From: Saprospiraceae bacterium
Lineage (GTDB): Bacteria; Bacteroidota; Bacteroidia; Chitinophagales; Saprospiraceae
Assembly (NCBI GenBank): GCA_020437105.1
Contig: JAGQWR010000140.1
Span: 1 to 40,582, forward strand
Length of the DNA stretch: 40,582 nucleotides
Direction of reading: 5' to 3'
A program made the translations under genes and the position numbers. The notes under the pieces were generated by a model. The model was not told where the DNA came from, did not search any database, and saw only the letters and a program-made list of their open reading frames with translations. This document shows positions 33,801 to 40,568 of this stretch, one piece after another. Position 1 is the stretch's first letter. Each line of letters begins with the position of its first letter.

Positions 33801-33886
33801 TATTGGATGAAAATGCCCTGATTTGTGGTACGCGGGTCAAGGTACGCATAGGCTTGCAAAAAGATAATTCTCATAGTGAAATCTGA
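30848..33886 (+). CDS. Hybrid-type sensor: beta-propeller, Y_Y_Y, LytS-type histidine kinase
   Basis: A 1012-residue sensor kinase. The listed TTG start gives a basic n-region before the signal segment MLGLLALFLPAWGMAQ; ATG at 30896 is the alternative. The periplasmic part (about 35-680) has two-component regulator propeller repeats, beginning YRQFTANDGLPSSEVYDILQ and including LGYIWFSTDNGVSRFDGY. A Y_Y_Y domain follows (about 690-755, PYRYRLNSDDW). One membrane helix lies at about 763-783. The cytoplasmic part is LytS-type: H812 in QMNPHFIFN, N-box VENAVLHG near 903, and DNGPGI near 940. It overlaps no neighbour; the response regulator starts 4 bases after its stop. Family members often sense polysaccharide breakdown products; the signal here is unknown. 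Confidence 0.87.
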   Translation: MTLNQLYSASISSGLKMLGLLALFLPAWGMAQSNHFAYRQFTANDGLPSSEVYDILQDKLGYIWFSTDNGVSRFDGYSFQNYGVVQGLKEPVVFYMQEDREKGRIWMQSLAGRLYYFEKDSIYPFSGNRVLDSLGLEQFCEIPFYLDSLGSIYVSLSAHGLLQFDTTGKVDFLLSGHYSKSVYEIENRAILVFSDSVSRPVSVRNPEEVWNEKGQFPLDLYLNSGHYKMILPRKGYPAQSSAFRVDDKTVLLRIYEKLWAFQEGKLIWSIPYPDPINFWFKDQDGSIFLGLSARLGLRRYKSLEAIRTGIFESYLQGYSVSHFIVDQDGGYWFSTTEAGVFYLADPALKIYDQSIGLPVDYVSSIALKNQDACYIGLEGGGVVLLNTETEKISPLPNVGGWAYDLVYNQEADVLWAAINFKIYSFRENQWQICRDKLYPNNATRLGYQARRLHLSPQKSTLWATSSFGFNEINFEKGEVVFSSLHDLRNGTKAYNFRTLDAITTRNGQVFIANTNGLFELINQELVALNIDHPAFHARIEAIEELPDSTLVLGSKGYGLLFWKGDQIAVLTESDGLSANMIENLYAAGDGVLWVGTLNGLNKVNWSWDRAASIRVFSTANGFPTNEINCVKTRGDVVWVATTKGLVKFSWSQPRLHSPAPIIKVALASGGVFDPGRKAYVDYKENNLIIHFLSLNYKMNGQIPYRYRLNSDDWVFTKSTTVHFPSMQVGQQEFEVQAQNEDGIWSTSSFFVFQIMPPWWKSWWFKFLAFFTCISIGILIYQYRMRQLKHENDMQRQMVELERSALQAQMNPHFIFNCLNSIQNYILQNEKKEAILYLGRFATLVRSILNASASGNISLHEELKLLTNYLDLEKLRFKDRFIYTVELAPGLDTFDLRIPPLLVQPYVENAVLHGISGKKEGGIVRVCFEAKPGFLEVTIEDNGPGIQIENTTIPKNYKSFGISITRDRLKLLSGNPEGEAVHTENVLDENALICGTRVKVRIGLQKDNSHSEI

Positions 33887-33890
33887 TTCG

Positions 33891-34634
33891 ATGAAACGCA
33901 TTGCCATTATAGACGACGAGTCAGATGCCCGGCAGGCACTGCGTACTTTGTTGTCTTCTTTGTGCCCGGATGTAGAAATTTGCGGCGAAGCTGAAAGTGT
34001 GGAAAGCGGCTATGTACTTATTCGACAAAGCCAGCCACATGCAATCTTGCTTGATATCAGTCTGGATGATGGCACCGGATTCGATTTGTTGGATAAATTC
34101 CCGCGCCCAAATTTTCAGGTGATTTTTATCACAGCACACGATGAATTTGCCTTAAAAGCTTTTCGGTACCATGCCCTGGATTATCTTCTAAAACCAATAA
34201 ATCCGGTCGAATTAGCACAAACAATAGACCGGGTAAAACTGGTCATGCCAGACGATTTCTCCTCCCGGATTCGCGATTTACTGGAAAGTAATCGAAATAA
34301 GCATGTAGGCAAAATCACCTTAAGCAGTCAGGAAGGAATGATTTTTCTACGACTTGATCAAATAATGCGCCTGGAGTCTGATGGAAATTATACTACCTTT
34401 TATTTAAAAAATAAGGAAAGCCATCTGGTCACTCGTCCGATGCGCGATTTTGAAGAACTACTAGTTGAAGACGGATTTTTCAGACTCCACCAATCACATA
34501 TCATTAACCTGTTTTATGTCAAGAAAATCCTGCGCGAGGATGGCGGATATGCGCAGATGGAGGATGATTTTAAAATTCCGATTGCACGGCGTCGAAAGGA
34601 GGAGTTTTTACAGTTGATTAAAAACAGGTATTGA
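33891..34634 (+). CDS. LytTR-family response regulator, partner of the propeller kinase
   Basis: A 247-residue response regulator starting at the ATG at 33891 (MKRIAIIDDESDARQ); an upstream GTG at 33876 would overlap the kinase gene. The receiver shows D8/D9 (IIDDE), phospho-acceptor D55 in ILLDISLDDG, T81 and K101 (LLKPINP). The LytTR domain (about 143-247) has IMRLESDGNYTTFYL, FFRLHQSHIINLFYVKKI and IPIARRRKEEFL. It is co-transcribed with the kinase. It is a different pair from that at 18988-22124: the two receivers are divergent in sequence. Targets are unknown, although the secreted proteins nearby are candidates. Confidence 0.88.
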   Translation: MKRIAIIDDESDARQALRTLLSSLCPDVEICGEAESVESGYVLIRQSQPHAILLDISLDDGTGFDLLDKFPRPNFQVIFITAHDEFALKAFRYHALDYLLKPINPVELAQTIDRVKLVMPDDFSSRIRDLLESNRNKHVGKITLSSQEGMIFLRLDQIMRLESDGNYTTFYLKNKESHLVTRPMRDFEELLVEDGFFRLHQSHIINLFYVKKILREDGGYAQMEDDFKIPIARRRKEEFLQLIKNRY

Positions 34635-34635
34635 C

Positions 34636-34666
34636 AAAAAAAACCTGAACAAATGAATGTTCAGGT
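34636..34666 (-). terminator. Minus-strand intrinsic terminator beyond the short element
   Basis: ACCTGAACA (34643-34651) pairs with TGTTCAGGT (34658-34666). On the minus strand the T8 run at 34643-34636 follows the stem. It fits the end of the S41 peptidase transcript, but the 34711-34874 element lies between it and the S41 stop codon, as though inserted there. Confidence 0.65.
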
Positions 34667-34710
34667 CTTAGAGCCTGAAAGACTCTGAATCAGAATTCAA
34701 AAAAATAACT

Positions 34711-34874
34711 AGTGGACTAACCTGTAAGTTGTAATATGTTAAGCCGATATAGATTTTGTACTGAGCAAGGCACAAAAAGCGCCCATAGCCATAGCTACGT
34801 AAGCCTTTTTGTAACGAAGCACAGTGAAAAAGCACAAGGCTTGAGTATATGAAAATTTACAAGTTGGTACACTG
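34711..34874. mobile_element. MITE-like element with ~35-bp inverted repeats and possible TAACT duplication
   Basis: The left arm 34711-34745 (begins AGTGGACTAACCTGTAAG, ends AAGCC) and the reverse complement of 34838-34873 (begins AGTGTACCAACTTGTAAA, ends AAGCC) align along their whole length with small gaps. TAACT flanks it on both sides (34706-34710 and 34875-34879), which could be a 5-bp target duplication. There is no gene inside. The core around 34766-34820 resembles 54-108 of the left-edge element. The right-hand TAACT overlaps the S41 stop codon, so insertion would leave that gene intact. Confidence 0.6.
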
Positions 34875-34877
34875 TAA

Positions 34878-36215
34878 CTACGGTTTAATCTTGGCGGTCT
34901 GATCCCGCTTATTTTGATCAGAATGGCCATTGTTATATAATCCGGTCAGGCCGGTGATTTCTCCATTTTCTACATTTATTTTTATTCTAAATCCGGAGAT
35001 TCCTTCAGCCATAAACAAATCTGTATCCAGGGCGGTGAGCTCGTATTTGTTTCGACCTTCTCTTTGGTAATACAATTTACCATTCTCATAACTAAGCGTT
35101 CTCGGGCCATATTTGCCTGCATAAGATTCTAATAAAGCCTTGTCAACTGTTACGGGATTTTGTGCGGCTTGTAATCCAATTAATGCCCATTCATAAAGAA
35201 ACTTACTGTCGTCATCACTCTTTTCCAGTAGTTTTTCGATGGCTTTAATTTGAGCAACGTTCAGGGCCTGGTCTGCTGGTACCTCAATATGTGGTTGCAC
35301 GCCGGTGCCCTCCCAATTTGTTTTGGTAATCGGATTAATAGCTCTGCCGGAAGGTACCCAAACGGTAAATCTGTCGGTAGCTATTCTTGTGCCGCCTGGG
35401 TGGGCCCCCCCTCCAGTTACTTCCCCGATTAGCGTGGCTCGCTCCAGATTGCGCAGGTTATAACTAAATTCTTCTGCAGCAGAAAATGTTCCACTGCTGG
35501 TTAGGACATACACGTCAATGTCAGGTCTTCTTTTGCCCGGTACATACGGGAGCGTCCAGGTCTGCGAGAGATCTTCCTGGGGACGGTAATAGAACGTATT
35601 TAAATGAACAGGTTCCGGGCCATAAAGATAGCTAGTAATTAACTGGATCATGGAAGGGCTACCACCTCCGTTGGATCGTAAATCAATTATCAGGGCATCG
35701 GCATTACTCAGAAAATTCATCGCTGCCTGGGCAGTTTGTCCGGCTTCCTCCGTTACATTGTAGAACCCGGTGAGATTGAGGTAGCCAATATTGCCGTCAA
35801 GTAATTTTACCTCCTGAAATCCATAGTTGTTGAGTTGTCCGGACCGGCGCTGACGCGCTTCCATAGCCAGGCTGTCTTCCGGGGAGATGGTATTTTGCCA
35901 TTCGGCTATCATCTCGGGACTGAAGCGCACCCGCAAGTGTAAATCATTATTAATGGCACGCACATCTTCGGAAAGTACCTGTGAAAATTCGATAGGGTCA
36001 GTAATGGAGTTGTAGGCACCATCTTTGTGCTTCTGCTGTAAATGCGCACTGATTTCTTTTCCAATTTCCGGAAATACATATTCGCGTTCTAAAATAGTGC
36101 TAATCGAATCAATGACCTCTTTTCGTTCATTACTGGTCAACGGGGGAGGTGCTTCCTGTGCTATTGCGGCTGTCGAAAGAAATAAGAAGCCGAGAAGAAA
36201 ATATTTGAGAATCAT
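34878..36215 (-). CDS. Secreted S41-family (tail-specific/IRBP-like) serine peptidase
   Basis: A 445-residue protein with a signal peptide (MILKYFLLGFLFLSTAAIAQ). Residues about 25-100 form the helical N-terminal region of IRBP/C-terminal processing peptidase relatives (EVIDSISTILEREYVFPE). The S41 catalytic domain follows: GYLNLTGFY and ADALIIDLRSNGGGSPS, then TSSGTFSAAEEF with catalytic Ser245. The Lys position cannot be fixed with certainty. GGGAHPGGT and VWVPSGRAINP are typical of this branch, and there is no PDZ domain. Residues about 355-445 form a C-terminal beta domain. The enzyme is probably periplasmic. The gene's stop codon lies within a flank repeat of a short element. Confidence 0.87.
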   Translation of the reverse strand: MILKYFLLGFLFLSTAAIAQEAPPPLTSNERKEVIDSISTILEREYVFPEIGKEISAHLQQKHKDGAYNSITDPIEFSQVLSEDVRAINNDLHLRVRFSPEMIAEWQNTISPEDSLAMEARQRRSGQLNNYGFQEVKLLDGNIGYLNLTGFYNVTEEAGQTAQAAMNFLSNADALIIDLRSNGGGSPSMIQLITSYLYGPEPVHLNTFYYRPQEDLSQTWTLPYVPGKRRPDIDVYVLTSSGTFSAAEEFSYNLRNLERATLIGEVTGGGAHPGGTRIATDRFTVWVPSGRAINPITKTNWEGTGVQPHIEVPADQALNVAQIKAIEKLLEKSDDDSKFLYEWALIGLQAAQNPVTVDKALLESYAGKYGPRTLSYENGKLYYQREGRNKYELTALDTDLFMAEGISGFRIKINVENGEITGLTGLYNNGHSDQNKRDQTAKIKP

Positions 36216-36242
36216 AACTTTAGTTGATTTGGTATGAATTAA

Positions 36243-36701
36243 TTAGGCTATATTTTCAGTGCAGTTGGCAGCTATTTTTTGGAGCAAATGGAAAAGACTA
36301 TTTATCTCTTTTTCTGTTAATCCCTGGAGTGCTCTGGCTCTGTTTGTCGAAACTATTGGGACCAGTTTTTCATATGTTTTTATACCCGTTGCCGTTAATT
36401 CAAGCTGAAACCTTCTCCGATCTTCTCCGTGAAAAGACCGGACCAGGTATTCTTTTTTTACCAATAGCTCAATGATCCGGGTAATGGATGCATGATCTTT
36501 AAACACCTTCTCTGCAATTTCTTTTTGCGTAAGATCCGGATTGTCTCGAATAGACTTAAGAACCAACCATTGGTCTATTGTTATGTCCAAACGGCTTTTT
36601 TTAATGTTCCGCTGAGCAAATTGCCGGTATGACTTTATGGCCTTTTCCAAAGCGTAAAATACCGTCTGTTCAAGTCTGTTTAGGTCTGTACTATTTTTCA
36701 C
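36243..36701 (-). CDS. MarR-family transcriptional regulator
   Basis: A 152-residue winged-helix protein starting at GTG. Residues about 44-115 hold the MarR core: ITIDQWLVLKSIRDNPDLTQ, the recognition helix HASITRIIELLVKKEYLVR, and the wing with EDRRRFQLELTATG, whose Asp-Arg is typical. Helices at the ends form the dimer interface. There are two cysteines-free helices before it and a single Cys near the C-terminus, so a redox switch is not obvious. A palindrome TTGATATATCAA lies 15 bases before its start, in the gap to the divergent dienelactone hydrolase gene, pointing to autoregulation and control of that gene. Confidence 0.9.
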   Translation of the reverse strand: MKNSTDLNRLEQTVFYALEKAIKSYRQFAQRNIKKSRLDITIDQWLVLKSIRDNPDLTQKEIAEKVFKDHASITRIIELLVKKEYLVRSFHGEDRRRFQLELTATGIKTYEKLVPIVSTNRARALQGLTEKEINSLFHLLQKIAANCTENIA

Positions 36702-36710
36702 TGATACAAA

Positions 36711-36732
36711 TATAATTGATATATCAAATATA
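36711..36732. promoter_or_regulatory. Candidate MarR operator between marR-type and hydrolase genes
   Basis: TTGATATATCAA (36716-36727) is a perfect 12-bp palindrome, extended by TATA arms (36711-36714 and 36729-36732) to a 22-bp near-palindrome. Its length and TTG-N6-CAA form suit MarR dimers. It is 15 bases before the MarR-family GTG and about 100 bases before the hydrolase ATG. Confidence 0.6.
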
Positions 36733-36827
36733 ACTTTAAATTCGAGTTCTTATTATGCCAGCATGCCAATTTTGTCGATGAAAGGATGTATTTTGGGTAT
36801 GGATTTATGCTAAAAATAACAGACAAT

Positions 36828-37715
36828 ATGAAAAACATCCGAAAGGAAGATATCAGGCAGGAAGTATATGATTTGTATGATGGCTATGTACATAACAAGT
36901 TCAATCGAAGGGAATTCGTAGAGAAACTTTCCTTTTATGCGGTTGGCGGATTAACAATTCCGGCTTTGCTGGATTATCTGATGCCAAAGTATTCTGAAAA
37001 AATCCAGGTGCCTGCTGAAGATACCCGGTTAAATACTGAATACCTACAGTACGATTCGCCGAAAGGCGGGGGCAGGATCAAAGGCCAGCTTGCTCGATTG
37101 ATCGGACATAACTCAAAACTACCCGGTGTTATAGTGGTTCATGAAAACAGAGGATTAAACCCACACATTGAAGATGTCGGACGACGCGCTGCATTGGAAG
37201 GTTTTATTAGCCTTTCTCCGGATGCGCTGACCCCACTGGGAGGGTATCCCGGAAATGATGATGATGGGAGAACGCTCCAGGCAAAACGAGACCGGGACGA
37301 AATGCTGGAGGATTTTATTGCCGCATTTGAATATCTGAAAACGCATCCGGAATGTGATGGAAACGTCGGAGTGGTAGGGTTTTGTTTTGGCGGCTGGATT
37401 TCCAATATGATGGCTGTACGCGTTCCGGATTTAAAAGCTGCTGTTCCTTTTTATGGCGGACAACCATCAGAAGAGCAGGTTCCACAGATTAATGCCCCTT
37501 TGCAAATCCACCTGGCTGCCTTAGATGAAAGAGTCAACGCAGGATGGCAGGCTTATGAAGCCGCATTAATGAAAAATAATAAGGCCTACTCTGTGCATCA
37601 TTATCCGGATGTGCAACATGGATTTCATAATGATACCACTCCGCGCTATGACCAAAAAAGCGCTACACTAGCCTGGAATCGAACCATTGATTTTTTTAGA
37701 CAAAATTTGAAATAA
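36828..37715 (+). CDS. Dienelactone hydrolase family protein
   Basis: A 295-residue alpha/beta hydrolase; I prefer the ATG at 36828 (MKNIRKEDIRQEVYDL), though an in-frame ATG at 36786 exists. Residues about 25-50 (NRREFVEKLSFYAVGGLTI) look like a twin-arginine signal set back from the N-terminus. The catalytic triad is visible: Cys186 in GFCFGGW, Asp233 in ALDERVN and His264 in QHGFHND; Glu106 in VVHENRG is the usual partner of the cysteine. The dienelactone hydrolase family cleaves ester or lactone bonds. Export by Tat is inference. It is divergent from the MarR gene and shares the palindromic operator, so it is probably MarR-controlled and induced by its substrate. Confidence 0.88.
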   Translation: MKNIRKEDIRQEVYDLYDGYVHNKFNRREFVEKLSFYAVGGLTIPALLDYLMPKYSEKIQVPAEDTRLNTEYLQYDSPKGGGRIKGQLARLIGHNSKLPGVIVVHENRGLNPHIEDVGRRAALEGFISLSPDALTPLGGYPGNDDDGRTLQAKRDRDEMLEDFIAAFEYLKTHPECDGNVGVVGFCFGGWISNMMAVRVPDLKAAVPFYGGQPSEEQVPQINAPLQIHLAALDERVNAGWQAYEAALMKNNKAYSVHHYPDVQHGFHNDTTPRYDQKSATLAWNRTIDFFRQNLK

Positions 37716-37762
37716 GTAATAAGATTCAATTAAGAATACGTTCAAAATCTGACTTTTTTAAT

Positions 37763-39898
37763 ATGGATTGGAACAGGATCGTTTTATCGGTGTTTTTTGT
37801 CCTCCTGACCATTCCGGTTTTGGCCCAACGACAACGCTGCGGTACAAATAAAGTAATGGAAGAAAGAATGGAGCAATTTCCATCTTTTCATAAGCAGGTA
37901 GAAAAATTAAACGCAGCAATTCTTTCGGCAACTCAAAACGGACCTTCCAGAGGTAACGGACTGATAAATATTCCTGTTGTTATTCACGTACTTTGGAATA
38001 CGCCTGTTCAAAATATTGAGGACGCACAGATCTTTTCCCAGATTGACATTTTAAATGCAGATTTCAGGAGACTTAACGCAGATAGTGCCCTCACCAGGGA
38101 ATTATTTAAACCCTTTGCTGCGGATACCCGGATAGAATTTTGCCTGGCTCAACGCGATCCACAGGGGAATCCAACCAACGGAATAAACCGGGTGCAAACG
38201 TCCGTTACCGCTTTTGGCGCAGATGATGCCATGAAATTTTCTGCCCTTGGCGGAGCTGACGCCTGGCCGGCAGATCAATATTTAAATATCTGGGTTTGTA
38301 ATAACTGGGAAGTCTGGGGTTATGCATACTTCCCAGGTATTGAACCGGAGTACGATGGTGTTGTTTGTCATTATGAAGCATTTGGAGATACCCTCCAGGT
38401 CGTTCCTCCTTTTGATAAAGGACGTACCTGTACGCACGAAATTGGCCATTGGCTGGGATTGTACCACACATTTGATTTCGGATGTACGGGGCAGACTCAA
38501 CAGACTTGCCTGGGGGCTGGCGACCGCGTTTGTGATACGCCGGGCGATGCCACAGAATCTTATTCCTGTAATTTTAATCTGAATACCTGTGTGGATTCAC
38601 CGGTTGATTTTCCGGATATGGTAGAGAATTTTATGGATTATTCGGAAGATGCCTGTCTGAATATGTTTACTGCCGGGCAGGCTGAAAGAATGCGTCTGGC
38701 CTTAGAGACTTTCCGGATTCCCTTGTTATACAGCAATGCCTGCGTTCCTGTGGGAGGCGCTTTTACGGATGTTGTTGCGCTTAGACTTGTTGCTCCCGTA
38801 AATGGAAGATGTAACCCAGATCCGGAATTAATTTTCGAAATTGGAAATGCAGGAAATACTACAATCACAGATTTGGACCTACATCTTTACGAAGGGGATG
38901 ATTTAAATACTTCGATTACCTGGACAGGTGTTTTGCTTCCAAATAATACAACGGAAATCAACATGCCTGTAACTAATCTGGCCTATGGATCAAATAATTT
39001 AAAATTGATTTTATCAGATCCCAACGGCAATGCTGACCAGAATTCTCTCAATGATACCTTGGTAAACAGCCTGGAAATTGTCGATTTATCAGCAGGTGCT
39101 TTACCGCCTTTCGGCGAAGGATTTGAGGCAGGATTGCTGCCGCCTGAAAATTGGTTTGTCAATAATCCCGACCAGGATTATTACTGGGATTTAAGTTCTT
39201 TTTATGGCGCATACCTGAGCAGTAGTAATTCGATGATTTTTGAAAACTATTGGGTAGGGGAAGAGGCAATAGGGAGATTGGATCAATTAATCTCGCCCAT
39301 TTTCAGTTTTGAAACGGTATTAGATCCTAACCTTTCGTTTGATCTGGCTTATCCTGACCCCGGAAGCGACTTTTATTCTGACACCCTTTCCCTTTACTGG
39401 TCATCAGACTGTGGAGAAAATTGGAGTTTATTATGGCAACAGGGTGGAGTGGAATTAGCAAGTGCCCCCACACCATTTGGGTTTAATAATTTTGAACCCG
39501 ATAACAGCGATGACTGGAGGACCGTTGAAATTGACCTGTCGATTCTGGGGGGGCTCCCGGCTGTACAGTTTCAATGGGAAAATAAATCAGGTTGGGGCTA
39601 TGATTTATATCTGGATAATATCAATGTTGAAGGAGAAGTCGTTTTGTCAGACGAGGAGGCGCCGGTTTTTGATCAGGTTCAGATTTATCCGAATCCAACA
39701 ACAGGTAAAATAATTATTTCCGGGCTAGACGAAGAAGGGGTCTTGTCTGTCTTCAGTGCCGATGGTAAAGTGCTTCGACAATTTGAAACAAACCAGGCGC
39801 GAAATTTTGATTTGGCAGGTTTGCCGATGGGGCTGCTTTTTATTAATCTTTTAACGGAAAGCCATCAAAAACAATTTCGCGTAATTTTATTCAAATAA
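37763..39898 (+). CDS. T9SS-secreted M43-type zinc metalloprotease
   Basis: A 711-residue secreted protease. The signal peptide is MDWNRIVLSVFFVLLTIPVLAQ. The catalytic domain spans about 65-325. Its zinc motif is HEIGHWLGLYH at 225-235 (HExxHxxGxxH) and its Met-turn is NFMDY near 289-293, the pattern of M43/pappalysin-type metzincins. Cysteines around 236-276 may form stabilising disulfides. A CARDB-like and a further beta-sandwich follow (about 335-625). The final ~75 residues form a T9SS type-A sorting domain (IYPNPTTGKIIISG, ending FRVILFK). It would be exported by T9SS and act outside the cell, cleaving proteins. A bidirectional terminator follows. Confidence 0.92.
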   Translation: MDWNRIVLSVFFVLLTIPVLAQRQRCGTNKVMEERMEQFPSFHKQVEKLNAAILSATQNGPSRGNGLINIPVVIHVLWNTPVQNIEDAQIFSQIDILNADFRRLNADSALTRELFKPFAADTRIEFCLAQRDPQGNPTNGINRVQTSVTAFGADDAMKFSALGGADAWPADQYLNIWVCNNWEVWGYAYFPGIEPEYDGVVCHYEAFGDTLQVVPPFDKGRTCTHEIGHWLGLYHTFDFGCTGQTQQTCLGAGDRVCDTPGDATESYSCNFNLNTCVDSPVDFPDMVENFMDYSEDACLNMFTAGQAERMRLALETFRIPLLYSNACVPVGGAFTDVVALRLVAPVNGRCNPDPELIFEIGNAGNTTITDLDLHLYEGDDLNTSITWTGVLLPNNTTEINMPVTNLAYGSNNLKLILSDPNGNADQNSLNDTLVNSLEIVDLSAGALPPFGEGFEAGLLPPENWFVNNPDQDYYWDLSSFYGAYLSSSNSMIFENYWVGEEAIGRLDQLISPIFSFETVLDPNLSFDLAYPDPGSDFYSDTLSLYWSSDCGENWSLLWQQGGVELASAPTPFGFNNFEPDNSDDWRTVEIDLSILGGLPAVQFQWENKSGWGYDLYLDNINVEGEVVLSDEEAPVFDQVQIYPNPTTGKIIISGLDEEGVLSVFSADGKVLRQFETNQARNFDLAGLPMGLLFINLLTESHQKQFRVILFK

Positions 39899-39900
39899 TT

Positions 39901-39942
39901 AAAAGTGCCTGATCAATTTTTTAGACCAGGCACTTTTAATTT
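39901..39942. terminator. Bidirectional terminator between convergent genes
   Basis: An 11-bp stem, AAAAGTGCCTG (39901-39911) with CAGGCACTTTT (39927-39937), flanked by A and T tracts on both sides. It suits the metalloprotease gene (+) and the small secreted protein gene (-). Confidence 0.85.
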
Positions 39943-39958
39943 ATTAGCTCTAAAATTA

Positions 39959-40336
39959 TCAATCCATTCTTGTAAACTGCATACCATCTGGTCCGCTACG
40001 TCCTTCACATGGGTCTGAGATAGGTGTCATGATAAGGTCTTCGGTAGTCACCTTAAAACTATAGACTCCTACCTGGTTGAGGCAGGCGCGTTCGCCACCG
40101 GTATCCTTGATGGTCATTTGCGTTTCCTGCAATTCATATACTCCCTCTATTTCAATGGTACCGTCGTTGCCAAAATCAACCATATATTTTCCGGCAGCCA
40201 TTTCCAATACTAAATCCATGGTTGTCCCTTCCTCCATTCCTGGAATTTGAGCAAACCATTTCCCTTCCATGCTTTGGGAAAAAAGGCTGAGGGGAAGCAG
40301 GAAGAACAAGGATAGTAATAGTAGATTCGACTTCAT
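39959..40336 (-). CDS. Small secreted protein of unknown function
   Basis: A 125-residue protein starting at the ATG at 40336, with signal peptide MKSNLLLLSLFFLLPLSLFS. A longer frame upstream would need a TTG and add an unconvincing leader. The mature part begins MEGKWFAQIPGMEEGTTMD and looks like a small beta barrel or sandwich (KYMVDFGNDGTIEIEGVYEL). Cysteines in ERACLNQ and SDPCEGRSG could form a disulfide. This resembles the many small lipocalin-like periplasmic proteins of Bacteroidota, but I do not recognise a named family. The last gene of the window that is complete. Confidence 0.75.
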   Translation of the reverse strand: MKSNLLLLSLFFLLPLSLFSQSMEGKWFAQIPGMEEGTTMDLVLEMAAGKYMVDFGNDGTIEIEGVYELQETQMTIKDTGGERACLNQVGVYSFKVTTEDLIMTPISDPCEGRSGPDGMQFTRMD

Positions 40337-40427
40337 AGTTAGTTGGTTTAGATGAATAAAGAAGCATGAACCCCGCAATCGACGGAGTTCATACTAAAAG
40401 TAAGAAATAATTTACCAGAAATCGTTT

Positions 40428-40568
40428 TTAATTACTGGACAGTGCGAACTCCTCCTTGACTTCTGCCCGGTAAAATGCTTGCCGTTCTTTTAGTGAAATA
40501 CCGTATTTCGTAATCTTGAAAAACTGCAGCTGTACCAAATCACCAGTAGTGATTTGAATATATACCCG
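40428..40568 (-). pseudogene. Start-less coding remnant abutting a repeat end
   Basis: On the minus strand an open stretch of 46 codons ends at TAA (40428-40430) and is closed upstream by TAA at 40569-40571. It reads RVYIQITTGDLV, then ITKYGISLKERQAFYRAE, then VKEEFALSSN: a protein-like tail with charged and amphipathic character. There is no ATG. The upstream stop falls inside the repeat end at 40561-40582, so the remnant may be a gene cut by that repeat. An unexpressed open stretch by chance cannot be excluded. Confidence 0.35.
40536..40556. repeat. Perfect inverted repeat next to the right-edge repeat end
   Basis: CAAATCAC (40536-40543) and GTGATTTG (40549-40556) form a perfect 8-bp inverted repeat with a 5-base spacer (CAGTA). 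It lies just inside the repeat end at 40561 and within the coding remnant. Confidence 0.5.

Noticed and set aside
33876..33890. GTG start for the second LytTR regulator
   Set aside because: It would overlap the kinase stop and add five residues before the conserved receiver start MKRIAIIDDE.
40337..40378. TTG-started extension of the last small secreted protein
   Set aside because: It would bury the signal peptide behind a leader; the ATG at 40336 gives a standard signal sequence.
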